Of a stretch of DNA of 14,349 nt, positions 1 through 6,310 are shown one piece after another. The position numbers and the translations under genes were made by a program. Under the pieces are notes generated by a model. It searched no databases. It was not told the origin of the DNA and saw only the letters and a program-made list of their open reading frames with translations. Source of the stretch: Fidelibacterota bacterium (GTDB taxonomy: Bacteria > Fidelibacterota > UBA8477); the NCBI GenBank assembly GCA_021734045.1, contig JAIPJR010000065.1:1-14349 (forward strand), written 5' to 3'. Each line of letters opens with the position of its first letter. The stretch's first letter is position 1.

Positions 1-67
1 CAAAGATATTGCGAATGTCGTCTTCTGAGGCGCTGAAGGGCAGGTTGCCCACATAAATCGTCTTCAT
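1..67 (-). CDS. RRM RNA-binding protein, copy A (partial, N-terminus only)
   Basis: Only the first 22 codons are in the window; the gene runs off the left edge. The visible part is nearly identical to the first 22 residues of the complete copy at 555-830, with one Val-to-Ile change at residue 21. It contains the RNP2 motif IYVGNL of an RNA recognition motif. The start is ATG at 67-65, with an AGGAGA SD 4 bases upstream (72-77), also identical to the other copy. The product is expected to be a single-domain RNA-binding protein of about 90 residues acting in the cytoplasm. Its leader is described separately at 68-365. The identity of the missing part is inferred from the sister copy. Confidence 0.85.
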   Translation of the reverse strand, partial: MKTIYVGNLPFSASEDDIRNIF

Positions 68-91
68 CTGATCTCCTGTGATTGACAATTG

Positions 92-113
92 CCCGGCATT
101 TTGGGGAGCCGGG
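92..113 (-). promoter_or_regulatory. Conserved hairpin upstream of SD, copy A
   Basis: A perfect 6-bp stem (CCCGGC, 92-97, with GCCGGG, 108-113) closes a 10-base loop. In the transcript the loop reads UCCCCAAAAU. The stem sits 25 bases before the start codon and about 15 bases before the AGGAGA SD. The same element, at the same distance, precedes copy B (856-875). The CUCC at the stem/loop junction is complementary to GGAG in the SD, so a loop-SD contact is possible but only 4 bp long. Confidence 0.5.
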
Positions 114-218
114 TCTCAAAAAAATTCCCCAGGAAAACTTTCATGCCACGTCCCGCAAATCCATAGAACCAACAGGATGATGATTACCGAAATACTTATC
201 CGTGTGAATCATCGTAAA

Positions 219-245
219 TGCTAACCGGATTTCTTCGGTTAAGCA
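219..245 (-). repeat. Inverted repeat (hairpin) in leader of copy A
   Basis: The arms 219-227 and 236-245 form a 9-bp stem interrupted by one bulged base (242), with an 8-base loop. In the transcript the stem is built on UAACCG/CGGUUA. It lies in the part of the leader that is not conserved in copy B. No T-run follows it on the minus strand, so it is not a standard terminator; an RNA structural element is more likely. Confidence 0.4.
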
Positions 246-336
246 CGTACACCGGTTCCCGTTGGAGAAGCAGGGTAAATCGTTTTGTCGTTCGTGTGGG
301 TCTGTGTAGATGGTATGTTTCCTAAATCAACGCCGG

Positions 337-369
337 AGTTTAACCGGGATTAGCCGTAATGCAAAGCAA
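337..369 (-). promoter_or_regulatory. Putative promoter of RRM gene copy A
   Basis: On the minus strand TTGCTTTG (369-362) is followed by a 19-base spacer and TAAACT (342-337). The same two elements with the same 19-base spacer occur upstream of copy B (1097-1129), although the spacer sequences differ. TTTG-N19-TA resembles the Bacteroidota primary sigma consensus (TTTG, about 19-21 bases, TAnnTTTG). A sigma70 reading with TTTGCA and 17 bases is also possible for this copy. Transcription would start near 330, giving a leader of about 260 bases. Confidence 0.45.
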
Positions 370-464
370 TTCGTAAAAGAAATAAAAATAATTGGAAAGC
401 GCAAAATTGCCTGATCCGATCTGATGGGTGAAAATAAAGCGGCTGCTCATGTGATATTCTTCTG

Positions 465-497
465 AAATAAAAACAGGGTGTGAGAAACACACCCTGT
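465..497 (-). terminator. Rho-independent terminator of RRM gene copy B
   Basis: A perfect 10-bp stem (ACAGGGTGTG at 473-482 with CACACCCTGT at 488-497) has a 5-base loop. On the minus strand it is followed by TTTTATTT (472-465). It lies 57 bases after the stop codon of copy B and about 95 bases before the putative promoter of copy A, so it separates the two transcripts. Confidence 0.85.
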
Positions 498-508
498 CAT
501 GTTTAATG

Positions 509-544
509 CCGGGTCAGTCGATTCAGATGAGAATCTAAACCCGG
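509..544 (-). repeat. Nested inverted repeat in 3' UTR of RRM copy B
   Basis: The outer arms CCGGGT (509-514) and ACCCGG (539-544) enclose inner arms GATTC (520-524) and GAATC (531-535) with a 6-base loop. The structure starts 10 bases after the stop codon, between the gene and its terminator. It has no T-run of its own. It may protect the mRNA 3' end, but nothing in the sequence proves a role. Confidence 0.4.
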
Positions 545-554
545 TCGCTGGACC

Positions 555-830
555 TTAATACCGCGAGCGGTCGTTGGTCCGGCGGGGCTTGCGCTCGCGT
601 GCCTCGTTAATCTGCAGTGTACGTCCTTCCATGGAATAATCCTGCAGTCCTTCGATGGCCTGGTTCGCCGGATCTTCATCCATCTCTACGAACCCAAAAC
701 CACGGGGACGACCGGTATCGCGGTCGGTGATTAACTTGACGGAATGAACCTCGCCGTATTCTGCGAACACGTTGCGAATGTCGTCTTCCGAAGCGCTGAA
801 GGGCAGGTTGCCCACATAAATCGTCTTCAT
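555..830 (-). CDS. RRM-domain RNA-binding protein, copy B
   Basis: A 91-residue protein made of one RNA recognition motif plus a short basic tail. RNP2 is IYVGNL (residues 4-9) and RNP1 is RGFGFVEM (43-50), with the aromatic residues that stack on RNA bases (Tyr5, Phe45, Phe47) present. The tail (78-91) is rich in Arg and Lys. Size and layout match the bacterial single-RRM proteins often annotated as RNP-1-like or glycine-rich RNA-binding proteins; here the glycine-rich tail is replaced by a basic one. The likely role is binding cytoplasmic RNA. Relatives in cyanobacteria are cold-induced, so a cold or stress role is possible but not shown here. The start is ATG with SD AGGAGA. The gene is monocistronic, with its own leader and terminator. 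Confidence 0.92.
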   Translation of the reverse strand: MKTIYVGNLPFSASEDDIRNVFAEYGEVHSVKLITDRDTGRPRGFGFVEMDEDPANQAIEGLQDYSMEGRTLQINEARERKPRRTNDRSRY

Positions 831-1096
831 CTGATCTCCTGTGATTGTCTTTCACCCGGCATTTAGGGGAGCCGGATATCTCAAAACCCCTTAGGAATCA
901 ATGTCGCCCTCCCGCAAGCCCGGTCAAAAAACAAACTGATTGCAAACGCTGCCCTTTTGGGGTGGTAAGAAACCAAACATACCTGCACAATACCCTCAGT
1001 CAGGCCGTAGAATGGTATCACCAGAGAGTGGTTTGTCATCATTTTGTCGTTCGTATGGGTCTGGGTAAAATGGTACGGTTCCTAACTCAACACGAA
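831..1096 (-). promoter_or_regulatory. Long 5' leader of RRM gene copy B
   Basis: The inferred leader is about 260 bases and mirrors that of copy A. The distal block (about 1042-1096) and the proximal block (831-880) are conserved with copy A at matching distances from the start codon, while the middle (about 881-1040) has diverged. In the middle, ATACC (990-994) and GGTAT (1014-1018) could pair weakly. A 100-codon plus-strand open frame (845-1147) runs antisense through the leader; I do not regard it as a gene. Conserved ends around a variable middle suggest selection on the leader RNA itself. Confidence 0.5.
856..875 (-). promoter_or_regulatory. Conserved hairpin upstream of SD, copy B
   Basis: A 5-bp stem (CCGGC, 856-860, with GCCGG, 871-875) closes a 10-base loop that reads UCCCCUAAAU in the transcript. 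It lies 26 bases before the ATG and is the counterpart of 92-113, where the stem is one pair longer. The loop differs by a single base between the copies. Confidence 0.5.
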
Positions 1097-1129
1097 AGTT
1101 TACGTCACCTGAATGGGAAAACAAAGCAA
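1097..1129 (-). promoter_or_regulatory. Putative promoter of RRM gene copy B
   Basis: On the minus strand TTGCTTTG (1129-1122), a 19-base spacer and TAAACTTTCG (1102-1093) follow each other. Both elements and the spacing match the copy A promoter candidate. The downstream element is close to the Bacteroidota TAnnTTTG form. It lies downstream of the CaCA gene stop (1179), so it would give copy B a promoter independent of the upstream operon. Confidence 0.45.
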
Positions 1130-1178
1130 ATGATAACAAAAAATTAAAGCTGCTTGTTTGGGTAAAATTCCAGCGGTT

Positions 1179-2138
1179 TTAGCCGCGCATGACCAGAAAC
1201 ACCATGTAGCCCAAATACCCTAAAAGCAGAATGACGGCTTCGCGTCTTTCCAAAATGCGTTTTTGTCCAAGAAAATTGGTGGCAAACAGAAACAGCGTGG
1301 CCACGATAACCACACCAATATCTGTATTGGCCGATGTTTGGATGGGCAGGGGTTTAATCATGGCGCTGATTCCCAGGACGAAAAAAATGTTAAAGATATT
1401 GGAGCCCACCACATTTCCCACCGCGATGTCCGCGTTCTTTTTTGTGGCGGCAATGGCGGAAGTGGCCAACTCAGGCAGGGAGGTTCCCAGGGCGACCACG
1501 GTGAGCCCGATAAAGCTCTCGCTGGCACCGAAAAGTTGTGATAAATAGATCGCACCGTCCACAATCCATTTTCCGCCCAGCGCCAAACCGACCATTCCCA
1601 ACAAAATCTGTCCCAGAGAATGCAACGGTCGCTGTGTGCCGTCAGGTAGTACACCATCTATCCCTTTGAATTTGCGGGCAATACCAAAGACATAATACAT
1701 GAAGAACATGAAAAAGATGAAAAAGACAATTCCATCCGTGCGGGATAAAATGTCACCCTGGGCACCATCCAGCAGATGGTCATTGGCCAGTACGCCCAAA
1801 AGCACAACCGCCAGCAAACTAAAGGGAATCTCCTGGTAGATGGTTGTCCCCTTCACCGATAAGGGATATATCAACCCCGCCACGCCCAGAATGAGCAGAA
1901 TATTGGTGATGTTACTGCCCACCACATTGCCCATGGCCAAATCAGAGGAACCGGAAAAGCTGGCGAAAATATTCACAAACAGCTCCGGCAGGGAGGTACC
2001 GAAAGCCACCACAGTCAGTCCCACCAGTAAATCAGGGACCCGAAAGCGCTTGGCCAGGGCGGCTGCGCCCTCTACCAACCAATCCGCACCTTTAATGAGG
2101 ATGACAAAACCAATAATAAAAAAAATAATCGTGAGCAA
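1179..2138 (-). CDS. CaCA family Na+/Ca2+ antiporter (YrbG-like)
   Basis: A 319-residue integral membrane protein of the calcium/cation antiporter superfamily, exchanging Ca2+ (or a similar cation) for Na+ or K+ across the inner membrane. The two inverted alpha-repeats are clear: FGTSLPE (46-52) with GNVVGSNITN (70-79), and LGTSLPE (217-223) with GNVVGSNIFN (241-250). Both acidic residues of the GTSLPE motifs that bind the ion are present. About ten hydrophobic segments are visible and the length is typical for the YrbG group. The start is TTG (2138-2136), preceded by a GGGGGA SD six bases away; no ATG gives a better fit. The gene lies 19 bases after the TPR/DUF1579-like gene and is probably last in the minus-strand operon. 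The exact ion cannot be read from sequence. Confidence 0.93.
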   Translation of the reverse strand: MLTIIFFIIGFVILIKGADWLVEGAAALAKRFRVPDLLVGLTVVAFGTSLPELFVNIFASFSGSSDLAMGNVVGSNITNILLILGVAGLIYPLSVKGTTIYQEIPFSLLAVVLLGVLANDHLLDGAQGDILSRTDGIVFFIFFMFFMYYVFGIARKFKGIDGVLPDGTQRPLHSLGQILLGMVGLALGGKWIVDGAIYLSQLFGASESFIGLTVVALGTSLPELATSAIAATKKNADIAVGNVVGSNIFNIFFVLGISAMIKPLPIQTSANTDIGVVIVATLFLFATNFLGQKRILERREAVILLLGYLGYMVFLVMRG

Positions 2139-2157
2139 ATTAAGTCCCCCTTAAGGG

Positions 2158-3084
2158 CTATGGCCGTGGATCCTGGCCTGCCGGAATGTAAATGCCCTCA
2201 AATCCGAGCGCCCAGGTCACCCCCTCATCTTCTGAGGTCTCAATTACCTGACGCACCTTTCCGGAATCGCCCATTGGCTCAATCACCATCCGACTCAGCT
2301 TTATTTTGCCTTCCCGGTCAGCACGCTCGCCCTGGAAATGCATGCCGCCATCTTTAAAAATACCTTCGTAATAAATATTGTCGCCACCCTGACTGACCCA
2401 GATCTGCACCCACTTCCCGGTACCGGGATCAAAATAGTTGGTACTCTTGCCTGCAATACCACCGGCAGAAACCCAGTTTTCCTGCAACATGCAGCCACCC
2501 AGTGTTTTCTCAATGCGATTCGTGCCCACACGCGTTCCGGAAGGGTTATACACATGCCATTCCCCCAACCAAAAATCAAACTGACGATACCGCTCATCGT
2601 ATTCGCAAGGATGGGCGTTTTCCTCCGCGCGCTGGAGCAGGGTTAAAAAGCGGTCATCACGGCGCAGGCGGGCCAAATCTTCGTCTCGTTCCAGTTGTTT
2701 CAAGCCGGCAAATCCGGTGTCCAGCGCTTTTTCAAGCCAGGAAAAGGCCGCCTCCTGATTCCCGGTCAATGCCAGGGCGCAGGCCAGGTTGTAGCGGACA
2801 TAGGGCGGGTAAATCCCCAGCGCATCAGCCCGCTCGTAAGCTGGAATGGCATTGTCATAACGCTGAAGATGATAATAGGAGCCGGCCAGTCGCAGCCAGG
2901 CCATACCGTTGGTGGAATCGTCTGCTAAAATGAGTCTGTAAGCCCGGGCGGCTTCCCGGTAATCCTGGTCCTGAAAAAATCGGTTCGCCTGTTCCATCGT
3001 GGGCTGCTGGGCGGCCAGTGAAATGGCAAACAAGCCGGCAAGCCAGTACCCGTACTTACTCATCCGGTGTAACGCTTGTGTCAT
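2158..3084 (-). CDS. Exported TPR protein with C-terminal DUF1579-like domain
   Basis: A 308-residue protein. Residues 1-26 form a signal peptide, with a hydrophobic core around 13-24 and likely cleavage after Ala-Ala. Residues about 28-100 contain TPR repeats, and residues about 165-300 a beta-rich domain resembling DUF1579 (motifs FDFWLGEW, GGCMLQENW, EGVTW). No catalytic function is known for that domain; it probably binds a ligand or lipid in the periplasm. The TPR module is homologous to that of the upstream neighbour (shared YNLA, ALTGN, a WL pair and GFA), but the C-terminal halves are unrelated. The start is ATG 3084; the codon just before it is TTG (3087) and is slightly better spaced from the GAGAGG SD, so one extra residue is possible. 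The gene follows the propeller gene after about 95 bases. Confidence 0.82.
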   Translation of the reverse strand: MTQALHRMSKYGYWLAGLFAISLAAQQPTMEQANRFFQDQDYREAARAYRLILADDSTNGMAWLRLAGSYYHLQRYDNAIPAYERADALGIYPPYVRYNLACALALTGNQEAAFSWLEKALDTGFAGLKQLERDEDLARLRRDDRFLTLLQRAEENAHPCEYDERYRQFDFWLGEWHVYNPSGTRVGTNRIEKTLGGCMLQENWVSAGGIAGKSTNYFDPGTGKWVQIWVSQGGDNIYYEGIFKDGGMHFQGERADREGKIKLSRMVIEPMGDSGKVRQVIETSEDEGVTWALGFEGIYIPAGQDPRP

Positions 3085-3179
3085 CAAAAGAATTTCCTCT
3101 CCCCCCCGGGTCTTGCGCAGGAATTGGCCAAAAAATAGGATCGCGTCATATTCAGGGCAAAATTAATCCCAACGCGAAT

Positions 3180-4484
3180 TCATAAGGGTACACGAAAAAT
3201 TTTAGGCGGTTGCAGGGCTTCAGGATTCACCCAATCACCGGTCCGGGATAACAAACGCCACTGGCTGGTTCCGTTGAAATACAACCACCCGTTTGTGGTT
3301 ACACCCAGTGTCGGTTCATCAAAATCGGGGTGATTAGCTGCCAAAACCTGCAAGCCGGAAACACGATTTCGCTTCCAATCCAGGGTGAGCTTCACTACCC
3401 GGTGAGGTCGGATTCCGTTCTGAATGGCGTAAAGTGCAGCGCCATCAGTTACCAGCCCGTCAATACCCAGGAGACACATGGGCTGGGCTAATTTCAGTGG
3501 AAGCAGGCTGTTGTCGGACAGGTTGATTCGGTAGAGTCCGGTAGCGTAATCGGCCAGAATCAGCGCGTCATATTCTTCAAAATATACCAAGCCCTGCGGA
3601 GATCCAATGGCGCCAGGGGGGAATAGTGGCTCCAGCGTTGATGTGTTGGATTTTAATCGGTAAATCGTACCGGCGCCGCCATCGCTCACGTAGACATCAC
3701 CATCAGGTGTAACCGTGAGGTCTCCAAACAAATGATTGAGCGTATCGGCAGGGAGTAGAATTTTTTGGACGAGGTCACCGGTGTGAAGCTGAAACGCGAA
3801 TACCCCGCACTCGCCAATTGTCTCACCAGGCCTGTTTCGCTTCCCCAAATCCATGATGGTGCTGGCTATCCAAAGCACTTCCCGTGCTGTATCCACCGCC
3901 ATTCCAAAGGCGCTGCCCAGATCGTCTTTCCGCGATGGAATAAATGTTCTGACTTTCCCCGTTGCATCAATTTTCACGATTTTGCGTTGGTAGATACTGC
4001 TGACAAAAAATGTATGGCTTCGGGAATCCGTGGCAATGCCCTCGGTGAGCAGCGTGGAGTCGGGCAGTGAAAAAGCGATTTCCGCATCACCCTGCAACCG
4101 TTCATTTGCTGAAATACGTTGTATAACCGCCTGAAAAAGCGGCCGAGGTTGAAGGGAAACAAAGTCCGAATCCTGCTCAGGGTGAGCAGCAAAACCCAGA
4201 TCAGCAAAACGATTGAGCCAGAACAAGGCCGAATCATGATTACCGGTGAGTGCCTGGGCACTGGCCAGATTATAAACAACCGAAGGATGATGGGGGCGCA
4301 CATCATGGGCGCGTTTCATGGCCTTCAGATAATCTGAAAATTCACCGGCTTCATAGGCTGCCATGCCTGCCTGGTAAACTTCCTGCAGACTGGGTCGCGC
4401 CTCAGATCCCGACTGACAAGTGCTGATGAATAGACTCATTATGATGAGACCGATTTTTCCGGACAATAGGGCGCTGTACTTCAT
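3180..4484 (-). CDS. TPR protein with C-terminal SMP-30/NHL-like beta-propeller, probable lipoprotein
   Basis: A 434-residue protein. Residues 1-23 are a hydrophobic signal ending in ISTC, a weak lipobox because Thr precedes Cys, so lipid anchoring is likely but not certain. Residues about 33-125 form a TPR-type helical module like that of the next gene. Residues about 135-430 contain repeated blade-like segments (for example EGIATDSRSH, DVYVSDGG, GSPQGLVYF, ALILADY) typical of SMP-30/gluconolactonase or NHL beta-propellers. Such propellers bind sugars, lactones or proteins; I cannot assign a substrate. The start ATG overlaps the GNAT stop codon (ATGA, 4484-4481) and has a good GAGAGG SD, suggesting translational coupling. 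The likely location is the periplasm or the outer-membrane inner face. Confidence 0.83.
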   Translation of the reverse strand: MKYSALLSGKIGLIIMSLFISTCQSGSEARPSLQEVYQAGMAAYEAGEFSDYLKAMKRAHDVRPHHPSVVYNLASAQALTGNHDSALFWLNRFADLGFAAHPEQDSDFVSLQPRPLFQAVIQRISANERLQGDAEIAFSLPDSTLLTEGIATDSRSHTFFVSSIYQRKIVKIDATGKVRTFIPSRKDDLGSAFGMAVDTAREVLWIASTIMDLGKRNRPGETIGECGVFAFQLHTGDLVQKILLPADTLNHLFGDLTVTPDGDVYVSDGGAGTIYRLKSNTSTLEPLFPPGAIGSPQGLVYFEEYDALILADYATGLYRINLSDNSLLPLKLAQPMCLLGIDGLVTDGAALYAIQNGIRPHRVVKLTLDWKRNRVSGLQVLAANHPDFDEPTLGVTTNGWLYFNGTSQWRLLSRTGDWVNPEALQPPKIFRVPL

Positions 4485-5038
4485 TGCTCACCTCTCGATA
4501 CCTGAATGGATTCCCATGTTGGCCGATCTATACGGTACATGAGCGCTTGATTATCAAACAGCGTAACCTTTTTAACCAAAGACATCCCATTGTTCTTTGC
4601 CACGCCGATGGACCCGATATTAGCCGGATAGATGAGCGAGATAAGATGGTCAATCGCCAGTGTCCGGAATGCATAATCCCGAATTGCCCGGGCGATTTCT
4701 GTTCCCAATCCCTGTCGCCACCAGGGACGCGCCAAAAGGTACGCCACTTCTACATGGTGCTGATCCTCAATCATCCAGTCCAGCAATCCGGAGCGGCCAA
4801 TCAGCTCGCCAGAGGGCTTGCATTCCGTCGCCCAGACCGAGTAGCCTTTTTCCGCGTAACGGTCAAAAATCCGGTCTAATTCCTGCCGGGTATAATCGAG
4901 AGATTTCGTTGTTCCATCCCCGATGAATCGCATGGTAACGGGGTCGGCATACATCTCCGCCAGCTTCTCCAGATCCGTTTCACACAACTCACGGAAATTG
5001 ACCCGCCTGGACTCGAAAACGATGGGTGGTTTTATCAT
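4481..5038 (-). CDS. GNAT family N-acetyltransferase (RimJ/RimL-like)
   Basis: A 185-residue cytoplasmic acetyltransferase using acetyl-CoA. The N-terminal strand with ESRRVNFREL (9-18) and the acetyl-CoA pyrophosphate loop RQGLGTE (108-114) are visible. The asparagine-rich segment YPANIGSIGVAKNNGM (137-152) is characteristic of the RimJ/RimL subgroup (Acetyltransf_3 type). The length is normal. The acceptor (a ribosomal protein, an antibiotic or a small amine) cannot be deduced. The start ATG overlaps the methyltransferase stop by the ATGA arrangement, with AGGA only a few bases upstream. The stop overlaps the start of the TPR/propeller gene, so it sits inside a coupled operon. Confidence 0.92.
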   Translation of the reverse strand: MIKPPIVFESRRVNFRELCETDLEKLAEMYADPVTMRFIGDGTTKSLDYTRQELDRIFDRYAEKGYSVWATECKPSGELIGRSGLLDWMIEDQHHVEVAYLLARPWWRQGLGTEIARAIRDYAFRTLAIDHLISLIYPANIGSIGVAKNNGMSLVKKVTLFDNQALMYRIDRPTWESIQVSRGEQ

Positions 5039-5676
5039 TTTTCCTGAGCCTGATTTGCCTGAAACAAAAATGAAATCAAACGCGGCGGTTTATCTGCCCC
5101 GTCGGTGTCAAACCATTCCTGCAGCAGGGCTAAATGAAAATTATTTTGCCGGGCGCCGTCCAGGAATTGCGATACATGGTGAGGGTAGGCCCGGGGATTC
5201 ACCCGGCCATCCTCGGTCGCGAAACCTGCCCGGCTTCCCAGATATTGACGGAAAGGGTGCAGCTCACTGATGAAAAAATTTCCACCAGGCCGGAGTTTCA
5301 GTCGTGCCTGGCTGAAGATAAAGGTGAGATCGCCAATGTGCTCCAGAACCAGGTTGGCGGTTACCAGGTCCGCGAAATGGTCCGGGACTTCCCAGGACTG
5401 TGTGATATCTGCTTTCTGAAAAGTCACGCGCTTATCAACAATATTTTTCCGCGCTTGGGACAGCATTTTTTCCGAGAAATCCACCGCAAGTACACGGTGG
5501 GCCCTGGTGAGCAGAAACCGGGTGTTTTTACCTGTACCGCAGCCCAGTTCAATAACGGATTCGAAGGGGACGGACGCGAGTGTTGCTAGCGTGGCCTTCG
5601 CATCCAGATCGCGGGTGCGGTTCTGGTCCGTATCGTACTGGTCAGCCCAGATATCGTACGCTTCTTCGATGTTCAT
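5035..5676 (-). CDS. Class I SAM-dependent methyltransferase
   Basis: A 213-residue Rossmann-fold methyltransferase. Motif I is ELGCGTGKNT (43-52). The acidic residue at the end of beta 2 is in VLAVDFSEKML (62-72), motif II is KADIT (88-92), and LRPGG (128-132) is the usual post-III turn. The N-terminus AYDIWADQYD is typical of Methyltransf_11/25 proteins acting on small molecules; the substrate is unknown. It starts at an ATG overlapping the SRPBCC gene stop (ATGA, 5676-5673). No good SD lies ahead of it, so it probably depends on coupling or reinitiation. Its stop overlaps the GNAT start in the same way. Confidence 0.92.
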   Translation of the reverse strand: MNIEEAYDIWADQYDTDQNRTRDLDAKATLATLASVPFESVIELGCGTGKNTRFLLTRAHRVLAVDFSEKMLSQARKNIVDKRVTFQKADITQSWEVPDHFADLVTANLVLEHIGDLTFIFSQARLKLRPGGNFFISELHPFRQYLGSRAGFATEDGRVNPRAYPHHVSQFLDGARQNNFHLALLQEWFDTDGADKPPRLISFLFQANQAQEK

Positions 5677-6284
5677 GGATCTATTTGACGCGATTCTGCT
5701 AAAATTTTTAAGTTATCCAATGCTTCTCCCCAGCCGGCTTTCATGTCATTATAGCCATCCTGCGTCTTGATTTTCGAATGGGTAAGACTTACGACGCAGC
5801 GGTCTGTTGAGGGGGTATCGAACTGAATATCCACCATGCTACCGGGAGAATGGCTCGGATTTTCCCAGGTAAAGCGCAGGCGTTTTGCAGGAACCACCTT
5901 TTTATACACGCCCGTATCGCCATCCCCGGTGCGGTAGGTTCCTCCCTCCCGCACGTCTGTTTGCGCTGCGTGGGTAAACCAGCGATTCATGAGTTCCGGA
6001 TCCGTGAACGCAGCATAAACCCATTCCACCGGCGCCGGGAGGGTGCGGCGAAAACTCACTTCAAAACTCCCATCAGCGCGCTGACCAACGACCCGCAATC
6101 CCCGGGCTTTCTCGTATTCCACAGTGATATTCTGTGACCACCAGGCACTTACACCCCATTCGCTTGCCAGATACTTGGCGGTGGCAGGATGACCTTTGGT
6201 GGGGGCACCCCACCGATCCAGAATGGCGAACCATTCCTCCAGGGATTTACCGGTTTTTTCAATCGCTGTATCTAAACTGGCCAT
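5673..6284 (-). CDS. DUF4287-like/SRPBCC (AHSA1-type) fusion protein
   Basis: A 203-residue protein with two parts. Residues 1-65 resemble DUF4287 (TGKSLEEWF, KGH, GVSAWWSQNITVEYE), and residues about 70-195 are a START-like SRPBCC/AHSA1 domain (FRRTLPAPVEWVYAAFTDPE, RFTWE, the final GWGEALDNLK). AHSA1-type domains form a hydrophobic cavity for small ligands or bind partner proteins. This fusion is widespread and its function is unknown. I choose ATG 6284 because a GGAG (6297-6294) lies 9 bases upstream and the N-terminus matches the family. An in-frame ATG at 6314 overlaps the PHP gene stop as ATGA but has no SD; it would add 10 residues. Confidence 0.88.
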   Translation of the reverse strand: MASLDTAIEKTGKSLEEWFAILDRWGAPTKGHPATAKYLASEWGVSAWWSQNITVEYEKARGLRVVGQRADGSFEVSFRRTLPAPVEWVYAAFTDPELMNRWFTHAAQTDVREGGTYRTGDGDTGVYKKVVPAKRLRFTWENPSHSPGSMVDIQFDTPSTDRCVVSLTHSKIKTQDGYNDMKAGWGEALDNLKILAESRQIDP

Positions 6285-6310
6285 GATTTTTAGCTCCGTT
6301 ACCTTGTGAT

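Larger units (their letters stand above)
68..336 (-). promoter_or_regulatory. Long 5' leader of RRM gene copy A
   Basis: This is the inferred transcribed leader of copy A, about 265 bases with no convincing gene in it. It has three parts. The distal block (about 283-336) is conserved with the copy B leader at about 82% identity, counted by eye over 61 columns that include the -10 region. The middle (about 115-280) is divergent and contains a strong private hairpin at 219-245. The proximal block (68-115) is again conserved and carries a hairpin and the SD. Preservation of the ends at the same distance from the start codon suggests a functional leader RNA, possibly controlling translation. The regulatory role is inference. 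Confidence 0.5.

Noticed and set aside
1-1129. The RRM duplication as a mobile element or integron-like repeat
   Set aside because: There is no transposase, recombinase or terminal inverted repeat; a simple tandem gene duplication explains the repeats.
845-1147. A 100-codon plus-strand open frame across the RRM copy B leader
   Set aside because: It runs antisense to a leader with RNA-like conservation, has no SD, and the encoded sequence resembles no family I recognise. The matching region of leader A does not preserve it.
1231-1548. Long plus-strand frames inside the CaCA gene, and similar antisense frames within most other genes
   Set aside because: They are shadows of well-supported coding sequences; the true strand carries clear family motifs.
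3107-3178. Possible terminator between the propeller and TPR/DUF1579-like genes
   Set aside because: CGCGT/ACGCG gives just 5 bp over a long loop; a T-run is nearby but the stem is too weak to claim termination.
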